This document shows, one piece after another, positions 1 to 7,214 of a stretch of 64,000 bases of DNA. Location: positions 6,820,001-6,884,000 of the forward strand of contig NZ_FYEY01000001.1 of assembly GCF_900187385.1 (NCBI RefSeq), given 5' to 3'. Position 1 is the stretch's first letter. The number at the start of each line of letters is the position of its first letter. The position numbers and the translations under genes are program-made. The notes beneath the pieces were generated by a model. That model saw nothing but the letters and a program-made list of their open reading frames with translations, had not been told where the DNA came from and made no database searches. Source of the DNA: Streptomyces sp. 2114.4. GTDB taxonomy: Bacteria; Actinomycetota; Actinomycetes; Streptomycetales; Streptomycetaceae.

Positions 1-930
1 GCCCCGCACGCCCCGCACGCCCCGCATGCCTCGTACGGCGCTCCGGCCGACCCCGCCGCCGTGCCCCCGGCCCGTTCCACGACCGACGCGGCAGCCCCCC
101 ATACCCCCGACAGCAGGACGACTTACCCCCGGACGCACGGCTACGGCAGCACCGGAGCGCCCGCCGTCACGGCCGGTGTCCCGGTGTGCGGCACGGTCCA
201 GCACCACGACGGCAGCATCGTGCCGCGTGCCGCGCTCACCCTCATCGATGTCGCCGGCCGCCAGGTCGGCCGCGGTGCCACCGGTGACGACGGGCGGTAT
301 GCCCTGAGCACCCCGGGGGCCGGCTCGTATGTGCTGATCGCGGCGGCGGGCGGGCACCAGCCGCAGGCCGTCACCGTCACCGTCGGCGAGCGGCCGGTCG
401 AACTGGACGTCGTGCTCGGCGGCGCGGGGCGCCTCGCGGGCACCGTCACCACCGCCGACGGCACACCCGTACGCGAGGCCATGGTCACCCTCACCGATGT
501 CCGCGGCGAGGTCGTCGCCACCACCCGCAGCGGGCGTGAAGGCGGCTACGTCATCGGCGAGTTGGTGGCGGGCGAGTACACTCTCGCCTCCAGCGCCCCG
601 GCGTTCCGCCCCGCCGCGCTGCCGGTGACCGTGCAGGCGTCGCGGGAGACCCGCCAGGACATCGAGCTGGCCGGCGGCGCGGTGCTGCGCGGGACCGTAC
701 GGGCCGGCGGCGGCCGCCCGGTCGAGGACGCCAGGGTCACCCTCCTGGACGCCGCCGGCAATGTCGTCGACACCGCGACCACCGGCTCCGACGGGCTGTT
801 CCGCTTCGTGGATCTGTCGGCCGGCGAGTACACCGTCATCGCCGCCGGATACCCGCCGGTGGCCACCGTCCTGCGGATGGCGGGCGGCGGCCGCACCGAG
901 CGCGACCTCCAACTGGGGCACGAGGACTGA
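1..930 (+). CDS. Carboxypeptidase regulatory-like repeat protein, C-terminal part (5' end outside window)
   Basis: The frame is open from the first base and stops at 928-930, so only the last 309 residues are visible. After a low-complexity start rich in Pro-His-Ala there are three similar beta-sandwich repeats of about 75-80 residues (roughly nt 180-420, 430-675 and 685-925). Each carries the pattern of a G-x-V opening, an A-x-V/L-T-L-x-D strand and a D/E-G-x-Y/F turn (GDDGRY, GREGGY, GSDGLF), as in carboxypeptidase-regulatory-like or Cna-B domains. From memory, actinobacterial proteins with this tail can be MFS drug-type transporters with an extra C-terminal repeat region. The membrane part would lie upstream, so transport is an inference only. 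No membrane segment is visible here. A hairpin follows at 989-1022. Confidence 0.75.
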   Translation, partial: APHAPHAPHASYGAPADPAAVPPARSTTDAAAPHTPDSRTTYPRTHGYGSTGAPAVTAGVPVCGTVQHHDGSIVPRAALTLIDVAGRQVGRGATGDDGRYALSTPGAGSYVLIAAAGGHQPQAVTVTVGERPVELDVVLGGAGRLAGTVTTADGTPVREAMVTLTDVRGEVVATTRSGREGGYVIGELVAGEYTLASSAPAFRPAALPVTVQASRETRQDIELAGGAVLRGTVRAGGGRPVEDARVTLLDAAGNVVDTATTGSDGLFRFVDLSAGEYTVIAAGYPPVATVLRMAGGGRTERDLQLGHED

Positions 931-988
931 GCGCTGCTCGACGGCCGCGAGGGCCGGGACGCCGGCGACGGATGGTGCGCATGGTGGG

Positions 989-1022
989 CGGGCGGCACTC
1001 CCTCTTCGAGGGATGCCGCCCG
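989..1022 (+). terminator. Hairpin terminator after the repeat protein gene
   Basis: Left arm 989-1004 (CGGGCGGCA then TCCCTC with one bulged C at 998), loop TTC, right arm GAGGGA then TGCCGCCCG at 1008-1022. It lies about 60 nt after the stop at 930. There is no T run, as is usual in Streptomyces. Confidence 0.55.
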
Positions 1023-1087
1023 TATGCCGTGTGCGCAAGGTCCGTACGCCGTGGTGGCACGGCCCGTACGCCGTGGTGGGAACGGCC
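1021..1087. repeat. Three tandem ~22-bp units
   Basis: Three consecutive units begin CGTATGCCGTG (1021), CGTACGCCGTGGTGG (near 1043) and CGTACGCCGTGGTGG (near 1065). The last two are nearly identical over 22 bases and end in ACGGCC. They lie between the terminator and the decayed hydrolase start. Leftover operator copies or a simple slippage repeat are both possible. Confidence 0.45.
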
Positions 1088-1173
1088 CGGCTTCCAGGAG
1101 TGATTCCCGGTGAACCCGTCCTGAGGGAACGGTCGTTGCCGACCGCCCTGCGGCGGGCGGGGCCCGTGAGGGG

Positions 1174-1340
1174 ATGGTGCGCATGGCGGATATCCGTTTC
1201 CCGGAGCCACGCATCGGACCGGAGTGGGCCCGGCGGCGCATCGGTGCCTTCCGCGACGCGGCGGCGTTCGCACGGTTCGCCGCGGTGTACCGGGAGCGAT
1301 GGACTCGCTGCCCGAGACCGAGGAACAGCGCACCCCACGG
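1174..1340 (+). pseudogene. Decayed N-terminus of an alpha/beta hydrolase
   Basis: An ATG at 1174 (second ATG at 1183) behind GAGGGG opens a frame reading MVRMADIRFPEP, then FRDAAAFARFAAVYRE up to about 1296. There the frame changes by one base. A shift at that point continues AMDSLPETEEQR to about 1332, after which resemblance ends. The two pieces together look like the first 50-55 residues of a Streptomyces alpha/beta hydrolase whose GxSxG core is missing. A lost G in GAGCG near 1296 plus a deletion of the rest would explain it. The downstream boundary coincides with the start of the 21-bp repeats. Family assignment is from memory of similar N-termini. Confidence 0.5.
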
Positions 1341-1379
1341 GCGTCGGCCGGGGCGGGGCGGACGACAAGGGGCGCACGG

Positions 1380-2342
1380 TCAACCCGGCGGAGGCGTACG
1401 GGGATGCGGCAGCACCGTACGGGAATGCGGCAGCACCGTACGGGAATGCGGCAGCGCCGCAGCGGAACTCGGCAGCGCCGCACCGGAATTCGGCGATGCC
1501 GCACCGGAACCCGGCGACGCCGCACCGAAACGCAGCCGGGTGATCAGCGGGCGGTCCCCGCGCAGCAGGGGCACGGCCGCGGCGCGCGGCGCGAGATGGC
1601 CGAGGAACCCACGGCCGGTGGGCAGCGGAACGTCGGCCACTTCGCCGACGGCCGGATGGGCGGCGCGCAGTTGGTCCCGCCCGGCCGCGTCCATGCCCCA
1701 GGGCATCGGGGGCAGACGATGGCCGCCGGGCCCCTTGGCACCGGCGCGGGTGTGGGCGCTGAAGCGCCGTGAGACGGTGTCGAACACCATCGCGCCACCG
1801 GGAAACGCCTCGGCGCAGTCGGCGATCAGCCGGGTCACTTCAGTGGGCCGCAGATACATCAGCACGCCCTGCGCGGTCACCAGCACCCCGCGTGCGGCGT
1901 CGGTCCCCGCCATCCACCGGCGCTCGCGGATGTCGCAGGCGACGAGCCGCTGCCGTGCTCCGTGCGGCAGTACGCTCCTGCGCAGCGCCAGCGGTTCGGG
2001 GAGGTCGACGGTCACCCAGCGGGCCCGGCCGTTGTCGACCCGCCAGAACTGGGTCTCCAGCCCCTCGCCGAGTGCGATCACGGTGCCCTCGGGGTGGGCG
2101 GCGAGGAAGGCACGCACGACGCCGTCGAATGCGAGGGCCCGGAGGGCGATGGCCTGCGCCAGCCACGGCCGGACGGTGCCCAGCCGCTCCGCGAAGGGGA
2201 AGCCGATTTCGGCGAGGAGTCGTACGGCGCGTGGATCGGGCAGCACCGTGTCCGGGCGGGCGGCTTCGGCGGCGCGGTGGTAGAGCGTCCACAACGCCGT
2301 TTCGGGAACTCCCTTGAGGTCTGCCGTGACACGGACTGGCAC
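1380..2342 (-). CDS. Class I SAM-dependent methyltransferase, LCM family
   Basis: A 320-residue protein of the leucine-carboxyl-methyltransferase (PF04072-type) family found often in actinobacteria. The SAM site reads ALGEGLETQFWRVDN followed by W-x-T-V-DLPE, and the later GVLVTAQGVLMYL and PPMPWGMDA blocks also fit. The start is taken as GTG at 2342 because GGGAGGA sits 5-8 nt before it; the open frame runs back to 2477 but that extension is poorly conserved in look. The final ~45 residues are low-complexity heptads produced by 21-bp repeats, so the natural C-terminus has probably been replaced or extended. Substrate unknown; these enzymes O-methylate small molecules or carboxyl groups. Confidence 0.8.
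   Translation of the reverse strand: MPVRVTADLKGVPETALWTLYHRAAEAARPDTVLPDPRAVRLLAEIGFPFAERLGTVRPWLAQAIALRALAFDGVVRAFLAAHPEGTVIALGEGLETQFWRVDNGRARWVTVDLPEPLALRRSVLPHGARQRLVACDIRERRWMAGTDAARGVLVTAQGVLMYLRPTEVTRLIADCAEAFPGGAMVFDTVSRRFSAHTRAGAKGPGGHRLPPMPWGMDAAGRDQLRAAHPAVGEVADVPLPTGRGFLGHLAPRAAAVPLLRGDRPLITRLRFGAASPGSGAASPNSGAALPSSAAALPHSRTVLPHSRTVLPHPRTPPPG
1403..1535. repeat. 21-bp tandem repeats, about six units
   Basis: Units begin near 1403, 1424, 1445, 1466, 1487 and 1508, with a core like ATGCGGCAGCACCGTACGGG in the first ones and drifting in later ones. On the minus strand they encode seven-residue units (SRTVLPH, SRTVLPH, SAAALPH, SGAALPS, SGAASPN) that form the end of the methyltransferase gene. 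Being a multiple of three, the repeat can change copy number without breaking the frame. Confidence 0.85.
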
Positions 2343-2555
2343 CGAGTTCCTCCCAGCGTGCGCGGTGGCGGCCCATCCGGCGGTGCGACACCTCTCGGCC
2401 CACCGGATGCACTGCCTCGATGCGGTGTTGATATCGCCGCTGCCGCCCCACAGGGGGCCGTTCGGGGGATCGGTCACTCCCGGGAGTGCTTAGTCGTACC
2501 GCGGAATGCGGCGGTGCCCTGGTGCGGAGAGAGTTGGGCGCCGGCCCGTGAGGAC

Positions 2556-3434
2556 TCAGTGCGCCAGATCGCGGTGGATGACCCGTGCGGCGCTCTCGAC
2601 GGTGTCCACCCCGTAGTCCATGGTGCGGCTTCCGGTGGAGAGGACGGCCATGCCGTAGTCGTGGCCGCCGCCGGTGAAGGAGCCGACGCTGTGGACCCGC
2701 CAGCCGCCGGTGTCGCGCGGCAGCCAGCCGTTCTTGACGTGGACGGAGGCCGTGGCGGGGGCGCCGGCGGGCACTCCCCAGCGCTGGTCGCGCTCGACCC
2801 GGTGCATCAGGTCGAGCGCATAGCCGCGGGAGGGCGGGGTGAGCACCGTGTTGTCCGTGGTGAGCAGCTGCATCAGGGTGAGCTGGTCGGCGGCGGTGAC
2901 CTGAGTGAGGCCCCAGGCCTTGCCCGCGCCGGGGACGGTGTGCCCCATGCCGGCCAGGGACAGGAAGTGCTTGATACCGGCCGGGCTGATCTGGTGCCAG
3001 AGCGCCGAGGTCGCGTCGTTGTCCGACTTGGTGATCATGGCGGTGGTCTGCTTGACCTCGTGCGGGGTCAGCTTGCGGTGCGCCTCCTGGCTCTGCCGCA
3101 GCAGGGCACCGAGCACGGTGACCTTCACCACACTCGCCGAGTCGAAGTGGCTGCCGGCCTTGAACTCGCAGCGGGTGCGGGTGGGCCGGTCGTAGACCGC
3201 CAGCGCCGAGGCGCCCTTGCGCCCGTCGAGGGCGTCGGCGATGTCCTGGGACAGGGCGGGCGCCAGGCCCGGCTTCTTGGAGGTGCACACGACCCGGGAG
3301 TCGCCCACCGGCGTGCTGGAGGTGCTGGCCGAGGCCGAGGTCGCCGTGGTGAGCGCCGTGAGCAGCGCTCCGGCGGCCACGGCCGCGGCCAGTCCACGGC
3401 GCGTGCGGGTGGCTATGCGTGATCCGTGCGTCAA
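2556..3434 (-). CDS. Secreted beta-lactamase-fold serine hydrolase
   Basis: A 292-residue protein with a Sec-type signal peptide: Arg-rich start, hydrophobic stretch at residues 14-32 and an Ala-Ser-rich cleavage zone near 35-40. The class A beta-lactamase-like motifs are present: S101-V-V-K104 (nucleophile and general base), S137-D-N139, and a V-K-N-G segment at 233-236 standing where K-T/S-G normally lies. This third motif with Asn in place of Thr/Ser suggests a DD-peptidase-like or non-antibiotic role rather than strong beta-lactamase activity. TTG at 3434 with AGGA about 8 nt upstream is the likely start. It is monocistronic. Confidence 0.8.
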   Translation of the reverse strand: MTHGSRIATRTRRGLAAAVAAGALLTALTTATSASASTSSTPVGDSRVVCTSKKPGLAPALSQDIADALDGRKGASALAVYDRPTRTRCEFKAGSHFDSASVVKVTVLGALLRQSQEAHRKLTPHEVKQTTAMITKSDNDATSALWHQISPAGIKHFLSLAGMGHTVPGAGKAWGLTQVTAADQLTLMQLLTTDNTVLTPPSRGYALDLMHRVERDQRWGVPAGAPATASVHVKNGWLPRDTGGWRVHSVGSFTGGGHDYGMAVLSTGSRTMDYGVDTVESAARVIHRDLAH

Positions 3435-3735
3435 GGTGGTGTCCTGTCCCGCTGTGTATCGGAGGCCCGCTACGGGGTGGCCGGCCTCGGTGACCGACGG
3501 TGCACCGGGCCGCCGCGGCCGCGCTGCGGCCGGGGTCCCGGTGGAGGAGTCACAGTGACGATACGTGGCAGGGGGCTGGGCGCCTTGAGGGAATGTGGTG
3601 AATTGTCCGAATTCGGCTTGCGCGTCGTGATGTGATTTTCGACAAATCGGGCGGTGGGTCGGGCATGGGTGGGCTCGTGGGCTGTGCCTCCTGGGTGCGT
3701 CCTGGGTTCCGGTTCCGGTGGGTGCGGGTGGGTTT
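3435..3735. other. Intergenic region upstream of the serine hydrolase
   Basis: About 300 bases between two leftward genes. It must hold the promoter of the secreted hydrolase. An A+T-richer patch at 3596-3650 (around GTGATTTTCGAC) is the only contrast seen. I see no gene and no clear palindrome. Confidence 0.4.
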
Positions 3736-4617
3736 CTAGGGGCGGGGCAGGGCCCTGCGGGGCTTGGCGGCGGCGCGTGGGCGGCGGGTGGCGGCCGCGC
3801 GCCGCCGTCGTACGCCGGACATCAGCTGGCGGCTGCGGAGCGCCATCTCGATCTCGAAGCGGGTCCGTGGGTCGCGAAGGCCGGCCCCGAACAGCTTCTC
3901 CAGCTGGCGCATCCGGTAGCGCACCGTCTGCGGGTGGATGCTGAGCGCCTTGGCCACCTCGGGAGCCCCCATGCCGCCGAGCCAGGCCAGCAGGGTGGCC
4001 TCCAGGCGCTCGCACCGCTCCGGCGTCAGTCCCGCCAGCGGGCTCAGATGGCGGGCGATCAGGGTGCGGGACAACGACTCGTCCTGGAGGAGCAGGAGGG
4101 ACGAGAGGTGGTCGTCGACGAACACCACGCCGGCCTCGGGGCCGTCGTGCGGGGACGCCAGGTCCAGCAGCCGGGATGCCGAGCGTACGGACGCGGCGGC
4201 CTCGTGCGCCGGCACCGCATGGCCGACCACGGCGGCACGATGCCGCAGTACGCCCTTCAGCCTCGCCCTGCCGCTCTTGCCGTCGGCGAGCTGGGCGGGG
4301 ATCAGCAGGCCCGGCGCCTCCTTGTGTGCGCTGACCAGACAGTCGCCCAGTGCGGACGCCACGAGATGGATGTCGGTGTCGGTGCGCAGCATGACGGCGC
4401 GCACCTTGTCGGGCAGCGGCCGGCCGCGTCGTAGCACCTCCTCGATCAGGCGGGTGACCTGCTGGTGACCGCCGCGCTCGATGACTTCCCGGAAGCCAGG
4501 ATTGCGATCGCAAAGTGTTTGCGCGATCAGTTCGGCCAGGATCGCGAGTTGGTCGTCTTCGCTGTCGGCCCGGATGCCGCGTTGCGGTAAGGCGTCGTTG
4601 AGGGCTTCGCTCACCAT
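3736..4617 (-). CDS. PucR-type helix-turn-helix transcriptional regulator (short form)
   Basis: A 293-residue regulator. The C-terminal third (about 205-265) is the PucR/CdaR HTH domain: LEATLLAWL, then VAKALSIHPQTVRYRMRQLEKLFG, then DPRTRFEIEMALR. The middle part (about 68-150) matches the linker-sensor half of PucR proteins, while the usual longer N-terminal sensor domain of ~400-residue members is reduced to about 65 residues. The last 30 residues are an Arg/Ala/Pro basic tail. It is divergent from the peptidase operon starting at 4991, across 373 bp, and is the obvious candidate regulator of it. The ligand is unknown; family members respond to purines, amino acids or peptides. Confidence 0.85.
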   Translation of the reverse strand: MVSEALNDALPQRGIRADSEDDQLAILAELIAQTLCDRNPGFREVIERGGHQQVTRLIEEVLRRGRPLPDKVRAVMLRTDTDIHLVASALGDCLVSAHKEAPGLLIPAQLADGKSGRARLKGVLRHRAAVVGHAVPAHEAAASVRSASRLLDLASPHDGPEAGVVFVDDHLSSLLLLQDESLSRTLIARHLSPLAGLTPERCERLEATLLAWLGGMGAPEVAKALSIHPQTVRYRMRQLEKLFGAGLRDPRTRFEIEMALRSRQLMSGVRRRRAAATRRPRAAAKPRRALPRP

Positions 4618-4990
4618 TCTGCCTCTGTTTCATCGCGTTCGAAGCTGGTCCAGCCTGTTCTACCTCACCGGGCACGTGCCGTCGGCAGCTGACAGAACTC
4701 GTTCGGATGCCCTTTCGGAATCCGTCGGAAGTCCTTCCGCTTTGCGACAGAAACTGCCTGAGGTGCGGTGCCACAAGAGCGTACCCCCAGGTTCCGGTTG
4801 GAAGGAATCGTGGTGCAGCAGCGAAGAAAACGTGATGCTCACGCCAACGGGGCCGCACCGGCGGCTCCTGGACGGGGCGTCAGCCCGGTGGCCCTGGTTA
4901 GGGTGGGGGCGCTGTTCGGGCCCTCCGAACGTGCTGTGAACAAGTGATGTCAGGAATCCTGCGGACCGCCTCCTAGCTGCGATAGGACTG
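4618..4990. promoter_or_regulatory. Divergent control region, PucR gene / peptidase operon
   Basis: 373 bp without a gene between divergent starts. Near 4702-4742 TCGGA occurs three times with a small palindrome CGGAAGTCCTTCCG, a possible binding site. TAGGGT at about 4898-4903 resembles a -10 box for the rightward operon. AGGA six nt before the GTG at 4991 is the ribosome site. No experimental-grade promoter can be assigned. Confidence 0.4.
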
Positions 4991-5830
4991 GTGAATGTGA
5001 AGATCCTCATCTCCGCGGACATGGAGGGCGCCACGGGCGTGACCTGGCCCGCCGATGTGCTGCCCGGCACCCCTCAATGGGAGCGCTGCCGCCATATGTT
5101 CACGTCCGACGTGAATGCGGCGATCGCCGGATTCTTCGCCGGCGGGGCCGACGAGGTGCTGGTCAACGAGGCGCACTGGACCATGCGCAATCTGCTGCTG
5201 GAACAGCTCGACGAGCGGGCGCAGATGCTCACCGGGCGGCACAAATCGCTCAGCATGGTCGAAGGCGTGCAGCACGGCGATGTCGACGGCATCGCCTTCG
5301 TCGGCTACCACACGGGGGCGGGCACCGAAGGCGTCCTCGCGCACACCTACCTCGCCAACACCCTCACCGGCGTCTGGGTCGACGGCACCCGGGCGAGCGA
5401 GGGCTATCTGAACTCCCTTGTGGTCGCCGGGTACGGCGTGCCGGTGGTGCTGGTCACCGGCGACGACCGCACCTGTCAGGACGCGCTGGGCTACGCCCCG
5501 CAGGCACCGGCCGTGGCGGTCAAGGACTATGTGTCGCGCTATGCGGCGGTGTGCCGGCCGCCGGCCCGTACGGCGGCCGAGATCCGGGCCGCGGCCTGCA
5601 AGGGAGCGGGGCTGGCGGTACGTCACGAACCCTCCCGGCGCGGGCCGTTCCGGGTCGAGATGGAGTTCGACGCCGAGCACCTGGTGGGCGCGGCGACCTG
5701 CGTTCCCGGCGTGGAGCGAACGGGAGAGCGCCGCGTTGCGTATACCAGTGGGGACATGTACGAGGGGATCCGGTGCTTCAAGGCCGTGACCACCGTCGTG
5801 TCGTCCGCCGTGGAGGAGCAATATGGCTGA
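4991..5830 (+). CDS. M55 family D-aminopeptidase (DppA-like)
   Basis: A 279-residue zinc peptidase that removes N-terminal D-amino acids from peptides such as D-Ala-D-Ala. The ISADMEG start gives ligands D10 and E12, followed by EAHW (H62), GYHTGAG (H107) and SEGY (E137). These correspond to Asp8, Glu10, His60, His104 and Glu133 of Bacillus subtilis DppA. GTG at 4991 follows TAGGACTG. It is the first gene of an operon; its stop overlaps the next start by 8 nt, implying translational coupling. A second family member lies at 32513. Cytoplasmic, no signal peptide. Confidence 0.9.
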   Translation: MNVKILISADMEGATGVTWPADVLPGTPQWERCRHMFTSDVNAAIAGFFAGGADEVLVNEAHWTMRNLLLEQLDERAQMLTGRHKSLSMVEGVQHGDVDGIAFVGYHTGAGTEGVLAHTYLANTLTGVWVDGTRASEGYLNSLVVAGYGVPVVLVTGDDRTCQDALGYAPQAPAVAVKDYVSRYAAVCRPPARTAAEIRAAACKGAGLAVRHEPSRRGPFRVEMEFDAEHLVGAATCVPGVERTGERRVAYTSGDMYEGIRCFKAVTTVVSSAVEEQYG

Positions 5831-7172
5831 GCGGGAGAGGGCCGGGGAGACCGGCGGCGTCGGGCAGCAGGCGCTCGACGAGGTGGTGCGGTTCACCTCC
5901 GAGCTGATCCGGATCGACACCGCCAACGCCGGCGACGGCGCCTGCCGGGAGCGGCCGGCCGCCGAGTACGTCGCCGAGCGGCTGTCCGGGGCCGGGCTGA
6001 CGCCGACACTGCTGGAGCGCAGCAAGGGCCGTACGAATGTCGTCGCCCGCATCGAGGGCACCGACCCCGGGGCCGACGCCCTGCTGGTGCACGGACATCT
6101 GGACGTGGTCCCCGCCGAGCCCGCCGACTGGAGCGTGCACCCCTTCTCCGGGGAGGTCCGCGACGGTGTGGTCTGGGGCCGGGGCGCCATCGACATGAAG
6201 AACATGGACGCGATGGTGCTCGCCGTCGTACGGGAGTGGGCCCGCGGCGGAGTGCGGCCGCGGCGCGACATCGTGCTGGCCTTCACCGCCGACGAGGAGG
6301 CCAGTGCCGAGGACGGCTCCGGTTTCCTGGCCGACCGGCACGCCGGGCTTTTCGAGGGCTGCACCGAAGGCATCAGCGAGTCCGGGGCCTTCACCTTCCA
6401 CGCGGACCGCGGGATGCGGCTGTACCCGGTCGCGGCGGGGGAGCGCGGCACCGCCTGGCTGAAGCTGACCGCCCGGGGCCGGGCGGGGCACGGCTCGAAG
6501 GTCAACCGCGACAACGCGGTCAGCAGGCTGGCCGCGGCCGTGGCCCGGATCGGCGCGCACGAGTGGCCGGTCCGGCTCACCCCGACCGTGCGGACCGCTC
6601 TCGGCAGGCTCGCCGAGCTGCACGCCGTCGACGTGGACATCGAAGCGCCGGACTTCGATGTCGATGCGCTGCTCGGCCGGCTCGGCGCGGCCGCCAAACT
6701 GGTTGAGCCGACCGTCCGCAACAGCGCCAATCCGACGATGCTCGCGGCCGGTTACAAGGTCAATGTGATCCCGGGATCGGCCGTCGCCTACGTGGACGGC
6801 CGGGTGCTCCCCGGGGGAGAAGTGGAGTTCCAAGCGGCCCTGGACGAGCTCACCGGACCCGGGGTGAGCTGGGACTACGACCATCGCGAGGTCGCCCTGC
6901 AGGCCCCGGTCGACTCCCCGGCGTATGCCGCGATGCGGGCCGCGATCGAGCGCTTCGACCCGGACGGCCATGTCGTGCCGTACTGCATGTCCGGTGGCAC
7001 GGACGCCAAGCAGTTCTCCCGGCTGGGCATCACCGGCTATGGTTTCTCGCCGCTCAAACTGCCCGAGGGGTTCGACTACCAGGCGCTCTTCCACGGCGTG
7101 GACGAGCGGGTGCCGGTCGAGGGGCTGCACTTCGGCGTCCGGGTGCTCGATCACTTCCTGCGGACGGTCTGA
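5823..7172 (+). CDS. M20 family metallopeptidase
   Basis: A 449-residue dinuclear zinc peptidase. Ligands and catalytic residues visible in order: H92-x-D94 in VHGHLDVVP, D124 in GRGAIDMKN, E158-E159 in TADEEAS, and H424 in LFHGVDE. The dimerisation (lid) domain spans roughly 215-330 with GRAGHGS at its start. Such proteins cleave dipeptides or N-acyl amino acids. It overlaps the D-aminopeptidase gene by 8 nt and is followed by an S9 peptidase after 42 nt, so the likely job is to finish peptide breakdown started by its neighbours. Substrate not predictable from sequence. Confidence 0.9.
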   Translation: MAERERAGETGGVGQQALDEVVRFTSELIRIDTANAGDGACRERPAAEYVAERLSGAGLTPTLLERSKGRTNVVARIEGTDPGADALLVHGHLDVVPAEPADWSVHPFSGEVRDGVVWGRGAIDMKNMDAMVLAVVREWARGGVRPRRDIVLAFTADEEASAEDGSGFLADRHAGLFEGCTEGISESGAFTFHADRGMRLYPVAAGERGTAWLKLTARGRAGHGSKVNRDNAVSRLAAAVARIGAHEWPVRLTPTVRTALGRLAELHAVDVDIEAPDFDVDALLGRLGAAAKLVEPTVRNSANPTMLAAGYKVNVIPGSAVAYVDGRVLPGGEVEFQAALDELTGPGVSWDYDHREVALQAPVDSPAYAAMRAAIERFDPDGHVVPYCMSGGTDAKQFSRLGITGYGFSPLKLPEGFDYQALFHGVDERVPVEGLHFGVRVLDHFLRTV

Positions 7173-7214
7173 CCGGCCGGAGCACGCCCGACCGGTGGAG
7201 GAGAGGAACTGCAC

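Noticed and set aside
1403..1535. CRISPR array
   Set aside because: The units are contiguous 21-bp tandem copies with no spacers and code for heptads. No cas gene is present. The same reasoning excludes the other tandem repeats.
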